Shown here one piece after another: positions 17,862-26,414 of a stretch of 64,000 bases of DNA (position 1 is its first letter; each line of letters starts with the position of its first letter). The position numbers and the translations under genes were made by a program. A model generated the notes under the pieces. That model was not told the DNA's origin. It searched no databases and worked only from the letters and a program-made list of their open reading frames with translations. This stretch comes from Nocardia nova (lineage in GTDB: Bacteria > Actinomycetota > Actinomycetes > Mycobacteriales > Mycobacteriaceae), in assembly GCF_002933465.1 (NCBI RefSeq), contig NZ_PSZE01000027.1:1-64000 (forward strand), read 5' to 3'.

Positions 17862-19603
17862 TTCTCGACCTCGCGCAGCAAATCAATGATCTTGGCGACC
17901 TGCTTCTCCAGGTCGGCGTCGATCTCAGCGAGGGGGCGGGGCGGGACGTACTTGTAGAAGTGGCGGGTGAAGGGGATCTCGTAGCCGGTCTTGACCCTGG
18001 ACCAGTCGATCCAGGCATCGGGAACGTGCGGCTTCACCTCAGCGTCGAAGTATGCCTGGATGACCCGATCCTTGCCGGCCGCACCAGCGGTCGAGCCGCC
18101 GTAGGTGAATGGGACGATCTCAGTGTCGCGTTTTTTCGAGTCCGCCTTGGGCTTGCCCTTGCGGTCCACGACCGGCTTCCCGTCCTCGTCCAGCAGTGGA
18201 CGTTCGACGGTGATGGTCCAATAGCCGAATTCGTCGTTGCGCATCACCTTGGAGTAGTCCGGATCGGCGTCGGTGAAGTCGCTGTATAACTTGAGCACCT
18301 CGGCGCGGTCGGCAGGGCTGAGCTCGCGGTTCTTCGCGCCGAGGTTCGGGCGCATCTTGGTCCAGAAGGAGGAGCCGTCGATGAGCTGGACGAGGCCCTT
18401 CCGGTCGGGGTGCTTGGTGTTGTCGAGGATCCAGATGTAGGTGGAGATACCAGTGTTGAAGAACATGTTGGTCGGCAGAGCGATGATCGCCTCGACCAGA
18501 TCGTTTTCCAACAGCCACCTGCGGATGTTAGATGGGCCGGACTCGGCGGGACCATTGAAGAGCGGCGAGCCGTTCATCACGATCCCGGCCCGGCCGCCAC
18601 CATCCTCCGGCGCCCGCATCTTGTGGGCCAGATGAAGCAGGAAAAGCATCTGCCCATCCGAGGTCGCCGGGAGACCAGGAGCGAACCGGCCGTAGGGCCC
18701 CGCCTCATCACGCTCTTTCGTGACCGCCTTCGCGTACTGCTTCCAGTCGACGCCATAAGGCGGGTTGGACATGCAGAAGTCGAACTGGCGGCCCCTGAAC
18801 GCATCATCGGTCAGAGTGTTGCCGAAAGCGATGTTGGACGCATCCTGTCCCTTTGCCAGCAGGTCGGACTTGCAAATCGCGTACGACTGCGGGTTGTACT
18901 CCTGCCCGTAGAGGCTCAGCTTCGCGTCGGGGTTCTGCTCAAGCAGGTGCTCCTCGGCCAGGGCGAGCATGCCGCCGGTGCCTGCGGTGGGGTCGTAGAG
19001 CGTGCGGACGATGCCGGCCTCGGTCAGGTCGGCGTCCTTCTCGGCGAAGAGCAGGTCGACCAGCAGCCGGATCGCGTCCCGCGGGGTGTAGTGGTCACCC
19101 GAGGTCTCGTTCGCGGCCTCGTTGAACTTGCGGATGATGTACTCGAACGCATCGCCCATATCAGCGTTAGAGACGACGTCCGGATGCAGGTCGACACCCT
19201 TGAAGGACGTGACGACCTCACGCAGTAGCTCCGCCTTCTCCAGGGCAAGGATTTCCTTTTTGAAGTCGAAGTACTCGAATACGTCGACATCGGGTGAGAA
19301 CCGGTCGATATAGTCGGCCAGGTTGTCCGCGAGCCCGTCGGCGTCTTGTAGGAGGTTGGCGAAGGAGTAGTTCGAGGTGTTGTAGAACGGCCGGCCAGTC
19401 GCCTTCTTGACTTCGATCTTGAGCCGGTGCGGGTTGTCGTACTTTGTCGCCAGCGCGCGCACTGTCTCCCGGTCGGGCTCAAGGATGCAGTCGAGTCGGC
19501 GCAGGATCGTGAGCGGGAGGATCACGTTTCCGTACTGGTTGGGGCGGTAGGGGCCCCGAAGTTGGTCGGCGATTGACCAGATGAAACTACCAAGGGTGCT
19601 CAC
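17858..19603 (-). CDS. hsdM: Type I restriction-modification N6-adenine methyltransferase (HsdM)
   Basis: A 581-residue protein. GTG 19603 is the start, with AAGGAG 5 bases upstream; the TTG at 19606 is less likely. The N-terminal helical HsdM domain (SFIWSIADQLRGPYRPNQYG) is followed by the methyltransferase core with SAM motif I DPTAGTGGML (about 213-222) and catalytic motif IV SNPPYGVDW (about 280-288). The protein methylates adenine in the site chosen by HsdS and forms the M2S core. It is the first gene of the hsdM-hsdS-hsdR operon. Confidence 0.96.
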   Translation of the reverse strand: MSTLGSFIWSIADQLRGPYRPNQYGNVILPLTILRRLDCILEPDRETVRALATKYDNPHRLKIEVKKATGRPFYNTSNYSFANLLQDADGLADNLADYIDRFSPDVDVFEYFDFKKEILALEKAELLREVVTSFKGVDLHPDVVSNADMGDAFEYIIRKFNEAANETSGDHYTPRDAIRLLVDLLFAEKDADLTEAGIVRTLYDPTAGTGGMLALAEEHLLEQNPDAKLSLYGQEYNPQSYAICKSDLLAKGQDASNIAFGNTLTDDAFRGRQFDFCMSNPPYGVDWKQYAKAVTKERDEAGPYGRFAPGLPATSDGQMLFLLHLAHKMRAPEDGGGRAGIVMNGSPLFNGPAESGPSNIRRWLLENDLVEAIIALPTNMFFNTGISTYIWILDNTKHPDRKGLVQLIDGSSFWTKMRPNLGAKNRELSPADRAEVLKLYSDFTDADPDYSKVMRNDEFGYWTITVERPLLDEDGKPVVDRKGKPKADSKKRDTEIVPFTYGGSTAGAAGKDRVIQAYFDAEVKPHVPDAWIDWSRVKTGYEIPFTRHFYKYVPPRPLAEIDADLEKQVAKIIDLLREVEK

Positions 19604-19842
19604 CAAGGCTCCTTACGAGGTTCACTCGACGATCGAATGTTGGACGCCCAGCGCGAGCCCGTGCGGTGCGCGCCATCCGTACAGGCGGCGCACAGTCTGC
19701 AGCAGCCAGCGCGTCCCAAGAACATCATCGCGCATCATCACGCTCCACCTGCCATGAGGTCGGCAGAGGCGACGAGCTCAGCAGACAACGAATGCGGTGG
19801 AGTTTGTTGCCGTGAAAACTTTGGGGCACAAGGCCGATCACA

Positions 19843-20034
19843 TCACGGCACGTTGTCGTTAGCGAGTCGGGACGCTGCGGGCGGCCAGATCACGCAGGGG
19901 CGACCCAGCTTGGTGGCCCCCTGGAGGCGAAGCCGACGGGGGACCGTGCCGGTGTGCTTCGTCGCGGGCGCCGGTCCGCCGTAGTTGTTGCCCCACCGCT
20001 CGATGCGATCACCTACCGCGAATATTTCGCCCAT
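19843..20034 (-). CDS. Small hypothetical protein
   Basis: A 63-residue frame starting at ATG 20034 (MGEIFAVGDRIERWGNNYGG) and ending ASRLANDNVP. Third codon positions are mostly G or C, as in real genes here, but the ribosome site is weak. It is about 240 bases upstream of hsdM on the same strand and might be a leader gene. I do not recognise it. The 19604-19842 gap holds no other frame of note. Confidence 0.4.
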   Translation of the reverse strand: MGEIFAVGDRIERWGNNYGGPAPATKHTGTVPRRLRLQGATKLGRPCVIWPPAASRLANDNVP

Positions 20035-20089
20035 ACCCGCGGCTATCCCGCCCAAGCCTTGGCACAGGAGTAGATGACAAGCTCAACCG

Positions 20090-20359
20090 ATGCCCGTTGT
20101 GCCGCGCACCCGGATCCGGTTGAAGTCGCGCGCCGGCCTGGCCGCCGGTGACCGGATCGGCTATGTCGCCCCTGCCGGGCACGCCGCGGTGGTCCGCACC
20201 GACTTCGATCACGCCTCCGGCGAACTCGTTCAGATTTGGTCGAAAACCCCGCCCACCGGCGGGGCGGATTGGGTCGTTGTGTGGTGGCCGGGAAACCACT
20301 GGACATGGGAACGCGAAGCCGACCTCGAATTCGTCGACACCGACCAAAACCCCACATAA
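20090..20359 (+). CDS. Small Trp-rich hypothetical protein
   Basis: An 89-residue frame beginning MPVVPRTRIRLKSRAGLAAG. The middle reads GDRIGYVAPAGHAAVV and the end VVVWWPGNHWTWEREADLEF. It has the look of a small beta-barrel domain (SH3-like), with several tryptophans and acidic residues near the end. There is no strong ribosome site. It lies between the hsd operon and the ligase gene. The 234 bases after it hold no convincing gene. Confidence 0.45.
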   Translation: MPVVPRTRIRLKSRAGLAAGDRIGYVAPAGHAAVVRTDFDHASGELVQIWSKTPPTGGADWVVVWWPGNHWTWEREADLEFVDTDQNPT

Positions 20360-20593
20360 CTCATCTGCCCGCTCGCCGGACCCCCGACCGTCCCACCCTC
20401 ACGAAGTAGGCCCGTTGCGTTCGCTGCCCAAAGGCGCGCCAGTGCAGAAGGCTTCGCTGTTCAAGCCTCGATCTGGCGGCGCCGAGGCGGGTGCGAGGTG
20501 TGGCGCACTCCGGCGACCGTTCCATCTGATGCTGTATGTTTGCTTGTAGGTCGTTTGTGGTTAAAGGGAGCCTCTGATGGCGGCGACGCAACG

Positions 20594-21541
20594 GTGATCA
20601 GGCTGCCGCGATACGCGGCAATGCTGGCGGCTCCTGGAGAGTTGCCCAGCGACGAAGAGGGCTGGGCTTTCGAGATCAAATATGACGGCATCCGGGCGGG
20701 CGGTTATGTCACCGACCGCGTGCAGCTTGTCTCGCGGAACGGCAACGACATCACCGCAGCATGGCCCGAGCTGGCCGATTTGGCGGGCGAGCCGCCGTTC
20801 GTACTCGACGGCGAGCTCGTCGCGTTCGTCGAAGGGGTGCCATCGTTCGAGGCGCTGCAACCCCGCATGCATCGGCGCGGCGCTGGCGCGATCGCCGAGA
20901 TGGCCGTGGCGGCTCCCGTGACCTTCGTGGCGTTCGACTTGCTGCATGTCGGTGACCGGACGCTGATCGAGCTGCCTTACGTGCGGCGTCGTCAACTGCT
21001 CGAGCAGTTGGCGTTGCCGGGGCCGCGGTGGCAGATATCGCCTCGCTTGAGCGGCCGGGGCCCGGACTTGCTGGCGCGCTCGCAAGCGCTCGGTTTGGAG
21101 GGCTTGATCGCCAAGCGTCTGGATGGCCGCTACCTGCCAGGCCGCCGCAGTCCATCCTGGACCAAGATCAAAAATCTGCGCGTATCGGAGGTGATCGTGG
21201 TCGGCTGGCGGCCCGGGGCCGGAAGCCGCTTCGGCCGGATCGGTTCGCTACTGGTGGCCGTACCCGACCAAGATGGGAATCTCATCTGGGTGGGCAACGT
21301 CGGAACCGGGTTCACTCGCGCCAGTCTCGCTGATCTGGCTACGAGACTGACTGCACTCCAACGGGATACGCCCCCGGTCGTGAACAGCGCTGCCGCGCCG
21401 GAGGCGAAGTGGGTGCATCCTCGGTTGGTCGGAGTAGTGGCCTTCACCGAGTGGACTCACGCGGGGATACTGCGGCATCCGTCGTGGCGTGGATTGCGAG
21501 ACATCGATCCCGACCAGATCCGACCGCCGGATTGGAAATAG
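20594..21541 (+). CDS. ATP-dependent DNA ligase (LigD/LigC-type ligase domain)
   Basis: About 315 residues. GTG 20594 is the best in-frame start near the conserved region. An ATG at 20577 with a good AAAGGGAG site opens another frame that stops after six codons, so a start-proximal frameshift is possible. Motif I EIKYDGIRA carries the AMP-accepting lysine (about residue 31). VLDGELVAF, VAFDLLHV, EGLIAKR and SWTKIKNLR supply motifs III-V, and the OB-fold half follows. The length equals a stand-alone ligase domain as used in non-homologous end joining. A 3' remnant of a second copy is at 8765-8830. Confidence 0.9.
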   Translation: MIRLPRYAAMLAAPGELPSDEEGWAFEIKYDGIRAGGYVTDRVQLVSRNGNDITAAWPELADLAGEPPFVLDGELVAFVEGVPSFEALQPRMHRRGAGAIAEMAVAAPVTFVAFDLLHVGDRTLIELPYVRRRQLLEQLALPGPRWQISPRLSGRGPDLLARSQALGLEGLIAKRLDGRYLPGRRSPSWTKIKNLRVSEVIVVGWRPGAGSRFGRIGSLLVAVPDQDGNLIWVGNVGTGFTRASLADLATRLTALQRDTPPVVNSAAAPEAKWVHPRLVGVVAFTEWTHAGILRHPSWRGLRDIDPDQIRPPDWK

Positions 21542-21636
21542 GCCACCCAGCATCAGCGCCGGGTGGAGGCGACTGACCTCGGATGCGATCGGCCGCTCCT
21601 GTAGAGGGCTCACGGTGCAGACGGTCGTACTGGTCG

Positions 21637-22542
21637 TCACCGGATCCGGAGGGGAGCCAGTGCCCAGGTGCCGAAGGCGTGGCTGATGGTGAGGACGACC
21701 TGGTCCGGTGCGGCCCCGTCTTCGACATAGCTTTGTAAGTTCAGCAGATTGTCGGCGGAGTGCACGTGAGCGAAGTCTGCGACATTGTCGGCGTAACAGA
21801 GATTGTGGTCGAGGCCGGCTGACAAGGTCATGAACCGTAGCGCTTCGGTGTTGATGTTGTTGGTGATCACCTGCCGGATCTGGTCGCGGTCGATGTTCGC
21901 GCGTAGCAGCGCGTCGTCGACGAGGCCGATCAGGGTGCGGCGGGTGAGCGCGGCGATGGCGTCGGGGTTGGTGGCGGCGCGAATGAGCTGATTGGTGGCG
22001 GTAGCGGTGGTAAGGATTTCGATGCGCGCGGGTTCGGCGGTGACGAGGCAGGATGCGGCGCCGTCGCTGACGACGGAGTTGACTTGACGGAGCAGGCGCT
22101 GTTCGGGTGTGGTGCAGGCGTCGGTGGTCACCAGCAGCACGGTGCGGGCCTCGCCGGTAGCGACGAGGGTGCGGGCCAGGTGCAGGGCGGTGCCGAAGTT
22201 GGCGCATTCGGCGGCCGAGACCCCGATCGGTGTGGCGTGGCTGAGTCCGAAACGCTCACTCAGTTGCAGGAGTTCGGTATTTTCGATCTGTCCGAACCCG
22301 ATGGTGGAGGAGGCGAGCATGAGGATGTCGACCCCGGACGCCGGCGTCCGCGAGTGGTCGAGCGTTTCCGCGATGCAGGTTGCGGCCATGTCGATGGGCG
22401 AGTCGCGGGCGTGCCGGTAGGTGGCGAGTCCGACCTCATGTAGGGCATCGACCAGTCCTGGCTCGGCGGAAATGGGTTCGATATCTGTGATGGGCCGCGG
22501 GTCGCCGGCGGTGTGAGCTATTCCGGTCATGAAAACGCGCAT
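21637..22542 (-). CDS. KAS III-like condensing-enzyme-fold protein with altered active site
   Basis: A 301-residue protein starting at ATG 22542. The thiolase-fold signature is clear: a nucleophile-type Cys113 in AAECANFGTAL, VVSDGAASCLV and the C-terminal HAFGTWALAPLRI. The usual His of the H-Q-x-N motif is replaced: the site reads NNIN (about 228-231). The last Asn may be N265. It probably binds acyl thioesters, but decarboxylative condensation may be changed or lost. It is the last gene of a three-gene operon behind an MmyB-type regulator, so acyl-group synthesis or sensing may be linked to regulation. Confidence 0.75.
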   Translation of the reverse strand: MRVFMTGIAHTAGDPRPITDIEPISAEPGLVDALHEVGLATYRHARDSPIDMAATCIAETLDHSRTPASGVDILMLASSTIGFGQIENTELLQLSERFGLSHATPIGVSAAECANFGTALHLARTLVATGEARTVLLVTTDACTTPEQRLLRQVNSVVSDGAASCLVTAEPARIEILTTATATNQLIRAATNPDAIAALTRRTLIGLVDDALLRANIDRDQIRQVITNNINTEALRFMTLSAGLDHNLCYADNVADFAHVHSADNLLNLQSYVEDGAAPDQVVLTISHAFGTWALAPLRIR

Positions 22543-22578
22543 GGTGTTCTGCCTTGGAAAGTGTTGTGACACTGACGG

Positions 22579-23466
22579 TTATCTGCATTCCGCGCTGGCT
22601 TTGCTGATGGCGTAAGCGACGAGGATGGCGTGCGGGCTGTGGAATTCGCTGATCTGCAATGAGATAGCGGACGGACCGCGAGAACCGCTGTGCCGCAGCA
22701 GGACCGGTTTGTCGGGCGGGCGGCCATAGCTGACTGTGGTGGGGTGTGTCGTCCAGAGTTCGGCGAAGTGCGGGTTGGCGGCCAGGGTGTGCAGCAGGGC
22801 GCGGGCGTGGTGGCTGCGGCGGTAGGGGCCGATGGCTGCGCGAAGCGCGGCGACGACGTGAGGTGCTTCGTCATCCCAGTCGACGACGAGTTCACGCGCT
22901 GCGGGCTGGAAGAACCACAGGACGATGTTGTTGGCGGCCTGACGCAGGCCGGGCAGCGCGTCATAGAGCCGGTCGCTGGCGGTGAGCACGGTCGACAGGG
23001 GAGTGGTGTAGGCGCAGATGATGCGCGCGGCATCCAGATATGCGAGGTGGGCGTTGACTTCGGGTGTTGCGATCTGGTGCCGGAGGTCGTCGTCGGCCGG
23101 AAGCCGCTGGGGCGGGTTCCACAAGTCGTAGGTGTGGCGACTCTGGGCGGGATCGAGGTCGTAGCCTCGTACGATCCTGGCCAGGGTGTCGATGGTGGGA
23201 ACGGACCGGCCGTGCTCGATCTTGAATAGGTAGGCCGTGCTGATCCGGGCGCGAGCGGCGGCGATCTCGCGTGACCAGCCACGGCCGTGGCGCAACCGAT
23301 CCAGCCAGAGGTGCAGGTCCGGCATGTCCACCCGCGCCGCCGCGCGGGCGCGTCGGGTACGTCTGGGTGGGTGCCTGCCGTCTGTGTGGCCGCGTACTCG
23401 GTTCACCCGCCTGTCTCCGTCTCTCCCCGACACCGTCTCGACCGGATCTGAAATATGAATATTCAT
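22579..23466 (-). CDS. XRE regulator with MmyB-like ligand-binding domain
   Basis: A 295-residue protein. ATG 23466 was chosen; it lies in a 14-base palindrome and follows the preceding gene by 40 bases. The HTH is at about 50-110 (HGRGWSREIAAARARISTAY, then EHGRSVPTIDTL). The C-terminal MmyB-type domain (about 130-290) contains LSTVLTASDRLYDALPGLRQ and NNIVLWFFQPAARELVVDWD. Domains of this family bind fatty-acid-like ligands. It is followed after 36 bases by the KAS III-like gene, which fits an acyl-responsive switch. It is also paralogous to the gene at 25192-26034. Confidence 0.87.
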   Translation of the reverse strand: MNIHISDPVETVSGRDGDRRVNRVRGHTDGRHPPRRTRRARAAARVDMPDLHLWLDRLRHGRGWSREIAAARARISTAYLFKIEHGRSVPTIDTLARIVRGYDLDPAQSRHTYDLWNPPQRLPADDDLRHQIATPEVNAHLAYLDAARIICAYTTPLSTVLTASDRLYDALPGLRQAANNIVLWFFQPAARELVVDWDDEAPHVVAALRAAIGPYRRSHHARALLHTLAANPHFAELWTTHPTTVSYGRPPDKPVLLRHSGSRGPSAISLQISEFHSPHAILVAYAISKASAECR

Positions 23467-23467
23467 A
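23454..23467. promoter_or_regulatory. 14-bp palindrome over the start codon of the MmyB-type regulator
   Basis: TATGAATATTCATA is perfectly symmetric and contains the ATG at 23466-23464 on the minus strand. It is AT-rich in a GC-rich region. A position over the start codon suits an autoregulatory operator, but no second copy was found by eye. Confidence 0.4.
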
Positions 23468-23506
23468 GAGTTCGCGCGCGTTCGACCGTGACCGATCACT
23501 GGTGTT

Positions 23507-23782
23507 TCAACGCCGCTCGTTGGTGTCGGTGCGGTGGCGAGCGCTGAATTCTGCCCATGACATGGGCGGTTTCTTGGCGGCGAGTAATTCGGCGCGGTCG
23601 CGGAGTATGCATTCGGTGCGCAGCTGCACGGCGAATTGCCGAACAAATGCCGCCAATTCGAGGTCGTCGGCGGTGTCGGCATAGGTCTGGATGAGGTTCG
23701 CGGCGTCGCTGACCTGCGACGCGACCCGATAGCCGCGGTCGAGGTCGGATGACAACAACTCCCGGCGCTCTGGACTCATCAT
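23507..23782 (-). CDS. Small helical hypothetical protein
   Basis: A 91-residue protein beginning MMSPERRELLSSDLDRGYRV. GGGAGGG lies 8 bases before the first ATG. It is predicted all-helical and acidic/basic mixed (DDLELAAFVRQFAVQLRTEC) with no membrane segment. It is the first gene of a likely operon with the MmyB-type regulator and the KAS III-like protein. I do not recognise the family. A partner or modulator of the regulator is one possibility. Confidence 0.65.
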   Translation of the reverse strand: MMSPERRELLSSDLDRGYRVASQVSDAANLIQTYADTADDLELAAFVRQFAVQLRTECILRDRAELLAAKKPPMSWAEFSARHRTDTNERR

Positions 23783-24038
23783 TCAATTCCCTCCCACATT
23801 GCGCCGTAGGCGCTTTCGAACCAAATGTGTTGCACGACGGCATGCCTCGACGATGTGGCAGCCGAAACGCATATACCCCTGTGTATTCATGACCGGAGTC
23901 ACACCGGATTGTGTGGTTGCGGCCTGTATGCGCTTGCGATCTAGCTCTAGCATTGTGGGCACAGTGCAGGGGGTCAACGGTTGCAGCGGCCACAACTTGT
24001 GGCCGGTTGCTCCACACGATCGACGGGGAGGTAAGACC
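23783..24038. other. Divergent intergenic region between two regulator transcription units
   Basis: These 256 bases separate the minus-strand operon starting at 23782 from the plus-strand regulator at 24039. Both promoters must lie here. A perfectly spaced GGGGAGG (24025-24031) serves the plus-strand GTG. No convincing gene was seen. Confidence 0.5.
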
Positions 24039-24782
24039 GTGACGGTACCGGCGAGGTTCGGAAACCTGGGAGCGTTCGTCGAAAAGCGCAGGAAGCAGCT
24101 GGATTTGGATCGAGCCGAGCTGGGCCGGCGGGTCGGGCTGGCAGCGGGAACGATCAAGGCGATAGAGCGCGATGAGCGTCGGCTCGTCGACGACAACATC
24201 CGAAAAGTGCTGGGAGCGCTTGAAATTCAGGAGAACAACGTCCGGCTTCTGGTGTCGGCGAAGGAGGGGCGGCTTCGGTCCGACGACAGTGCACCCTGTG
24301 ACCTGGAGCTTCGCGCTATCGAGGCGATCACGGTGCCGGTGTTCATCCTCAACACCGTCATGGGGCGCGTCGTGGCCGCCAACCAGGCGTGTGAGTCGCT
24401 GATGCATCTGCGCGCAGGGGTGAGCATCTACGAGTGGCTGGTCGCCGACGCGTGGACGCGGCAGCTGCTCGGGCAGGGCTGGCGCACGATCGCGCACGGC
24501 CTGATCTGGGGTGCCGCGCCGCTGATCGAGTGTGTGATGCCCGAAGGTGAGCGGGAGCGGCTGCTCGAGGTTTGCAGTCGGATGCCGGAATGGGAGACGT
24601 TGTGGACCACTCGCCCCGCCACCGCCGACTACATCTACGGGGCACGCATGACCAACCCCGGGACGGGAGAAACGGTCGACTACTCGTTTACCGCGTCCGA
24701 GTTGCGGTTTCCGCCTCGGGTCGGGTGGTGGCAGGGACAGCTCACCCCCGCTGGGCCAGAGTTGGCGCCGGTGAGTGCATGA
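24039..24782 (+). CDS. XRE regulator with MmyB/PAS-like C-terminal domain
   Basis: A 247-residue protein starting at GTG 24039 with GGGGAGG 7 bases upstream. The HTH spans about 8-65 (EKRRKQLDLDRAELGRRVGL). The C-terminal domain (about 95-240) includes VPVFILNTVMGRVVAANQAC and WETLWTTRPATADYIYGARM, a PAS-like start followed by an arrangement like the MmyB ligand domain. It is a distant relative of the two minus-strand regulators on either side. It is convergent with the excisionase-like gene. Ligand and targets are unknown. Confidence 0.8.
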   Translation: MTVPARFGNLGAFVEKRRKQLDLDRAELGRRVGLAAGTIKAIERDERRLVDDNIRKVLGALEIQENNVRLLVSAKEGRLRSDDSAPCDLELRAIEAITVPVFILNTVMGRVVAANQACESLMHLRAGVSIYEWLVADAWTRQLLGQGWRTIAHGLIWGAAPLIECVMPEGERERLLEVCSRMPEWETLWTTRPATADYIYGARMTNPGTGETVDYSFTASELRFPPRVGWWQGQLTPAGPELAPVSA

Positions 24783-24858
24783 ACGTGGCCCGGGAGGGAA
24801 CAGGCGGGTGCCTGGCGGTCTTCCCTCCGGGCCACGCCCGCCCGTGACGCACACACCA

Positions 24859-25173
24859 TCACGGGGGTCTGGGGCGGCGCCGACGGCGACGCCGGGGCTG
24901 TGGCGCGGGCGGCGACGTAGGCCGTTGCGGTGGCGTCGCGGCGGTCGCGGTGTGTTCGAGGGCGGCGGCGATGTCGGCGGCGGTGAGAAACCATGTTCGC
25001 CCGGCCCGGTGTCCCGGCAGCGCGCCGGCTTTCAGCTGCCGCAAATACCATGCTTCGGACTTGTGCAGAGCGCGAGCGCCGACAGAGACCGGGTAGGTCG
25101 GCTCGTGCGGGGCCGCCACTGCATTCGCGGCGTCCTCAAAATCCGTGGTGTCTGGGGGCTCATCAGTCGGCAC
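24859..25173 (-). CDS. Excisionase/AlpA-like helix-turn-helix protein
   Basis: A 104-residue protein starting at GTG 25173 with GGAAGG 5 bases upstream. The winged-helix core ALHKSEAWYLRQLKAGALPG then RTWFLTAADIAAALEH (about 35-75) is typical of HTH_17 excisionase-type proteins. A long Arg/Pro-rich tail follows. It lies 18 bases after the MmyB-type regulator gene, so the two are probably one operon. Such proteins act in excision of mobile elements or as small DNA-binding adaptors. Its nearness to the conjugation locus is suggestive. Confidence 0.75.
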   Translation of the reverse strand: MPTDEPPDTTDFEDAANAVAAPHEPTYPVSVGARALHKSEAWYLRQLKAGALPGHRAGRTWFLTAADIAAALEHTATAATPPQRPTSPPAPQPRRRRRRRPRPP

Positions 25174-25191
25174 ACCGGCACCTTCCTCATG

Positions 25192-26034
25192 CTATGAAAC
25201 AGGCTGCGTCCCAACGCTATCCGCGCTCTGATGTCGGCCAGTGTGGGATCGATACGCCAAGAACAAGCGAACCCCGGGTTCCTCGACAAGCTCGGTGACC
25301 TGCACGGTTACCAGGTCATCCCGGTCGCCCCAGCGGCGCGGAGACGGGCCAACGTCGTAGGCGACCTCGACACCGCTACGCCACAGCCCAGCGAATCGGG
25401 CACTGCCGGCGAGTCGTCGAAGAAACCGGGCTCCCTCCGGCGCATCGCGGAAGCGGCCCAATGCCGCACGCAGAGTCGCCACGAAGAACTGGGCGTCCTC
25501 CTCGGGGCCCTGGCGACACGATTCGTCAGCCGAGGAGAAGCGCCAGATGGCGAGGTTGTTCTCGGCTTGGCCCAGGCCGGGAAACAGCCTCTGGAACTGC
25601 TGGTTGGCTGCCACGACATTCCACAGGGGATCGCAGAAGCCACAGGCAATCGCCCGGGAGTCCCATGTCACCAACTCCCCTCGGCGACCAGGAGTCGCTA
25701 TACGCTCACGCAGCTCGTCCACTGGAGCCAGGACTGCGGCGGGTTCCCACAAGTCGATGGTGTGGCGACGCTGGGTGGGTGAGAGTTCATAACCGGTGAT
25801 GATCTTGTCGAGTGTGTCCCGGCGCGGAGTCGCCGAACCAACCTCGACCGACTTGAGATAGGTGGCACTGACGTGTGTGTACTGGCCGGCCAGCTCGCGG
25901 GTCAGGTCGCGGGTTTCGCGCATCACCCGTAGCCAGGGGCCGAGCTTTGGAATTCCAACCGGAACATCACCAGCCAAACGGGGCACCTCCGGTGGCTGTC
26001 GAGCATCAGGCGAATCGGGTGTGGTGGTGGTCAT
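25192..26034 (-). CDS. XRE regulator with MmyB-like ligand-binding domain
   Basis: A 280-residue protein. ATG 26034 is preceded by GAGGGGG at 6 bases. The HTH covers about 30-85 (RVMRETRDLTRELAGQYTHV). The MmyB-type domain (about 120-265) contains CDPLWNVVAANQQFQRLFPG and ENNLAIWRFSSADESC. It resembles the regulator at 22579-23466 along its whole length. It is divergent from the promoter region of the small peptide and cutinase genes, so control of that operon is plausible. Confidence 0.88.
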   Translation of the reverse strand: MTTTTPDSPDARQPPEVPRLAGDVPVGIPKLGPWLRVMRETRDLTRELAGQYTHVSATYLKSVEVGSATPRRDTLDKIITGYELSPTQRRHTIDLWEPAAVLAPVDELRERIATPGRRGELVTWDSRAIACGFCDPLWNVVAANQQFQRLFPGLGQAENNLAIWRFSSADESCRQGPEEDAQFFVATLRAALGRFRDAPEGARFLRRLAGSARFAGLWRSGVEVAYDVGPSPRRWGDRDDLVTVQVTELVEEPGVRLFLAYRSHTGRHQSADSVGTQPVS

Positions 26035-26250
26035 GAAACCCCCTCAAACGCAGACACTTTCGTGCCAGCGAATACACGAAATGGTGAAAAGCTGTCTCCC
26101 CCGAGCGCTTTCGTTCATACCAGAATCCCCCGATGGCGGCAACGAGTAACCAGTGATCTCACCGGCGAAGAGGCCCGCTCGCGCTCGATCCACGGCGGTG
26201 TCCACTACGCGGTGTTCACCAATCGGCGACGTGCGGGAAAAATTTCGAGG

Positions 26251-26265
26251 GATACTGGGAGTATC
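26251..26265. promoter_or_regulatory. Inverted repeat GATACT-GGG-AGTATC
   Basis: Six-base perfect arms with a three-base spacer, about 35-50 bases upstream of the promoter candidate. The size is typical of an XRE-type operator half-site pair. The divergent MmyB-type regulator is the natural candidate binder. Confidence 0.45.
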
Positions 26266-26299
26266 AATTTTCGCCGCTGTCGCAGGTAAATCCACCTCT

Positions 26300-26327
26300 T
26301 TGTGGGGATAGCGCGAGTATATATAAA
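26300..26327 (+). promoter_or_regulatory. Promoter candidate for the peptide/cutinase transcript
   Basis: TTGTGG (26300-26305) and TATAAA (26322-26327) are 16 bases apart, close to a housekeeping -35/-10 pair. The run TATATATAAAA is rare in this GC-rich sequence. The first start codon downstream is GTG 26415. Confidence 0.5.
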
Positions 26328-26414
26328 AACTCCATCCCTTCAACGCCTGGTGAATCGCAATTTTCCGCGTTTTGATGGTAGGGCAACTGCTCCTGCTCCG
26401 AAGGGAAATTGATT

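Larger units (their letters stand above)
26035..26414. other. Regulatory intergenic region upstream of the conjugation locus
   Basis: These 380 bases hold no convincing gene. They include an AT-rich segment unusual for this DNA, an inverted repeat at 26251-26265 and a promoter candidate at 26300-26327. They separate the divergent MmyB-type regulator from the peptide and cutinase genes. Confidence 0.5.

Noticed and set aside
24775..25197. A 140-codon plus-strand frame over the excisionase-like gene
   Set aside because: Arg/Gly-rich shadow of the minus-strand gene, which has a clear winged-helix motif and ribosome site.
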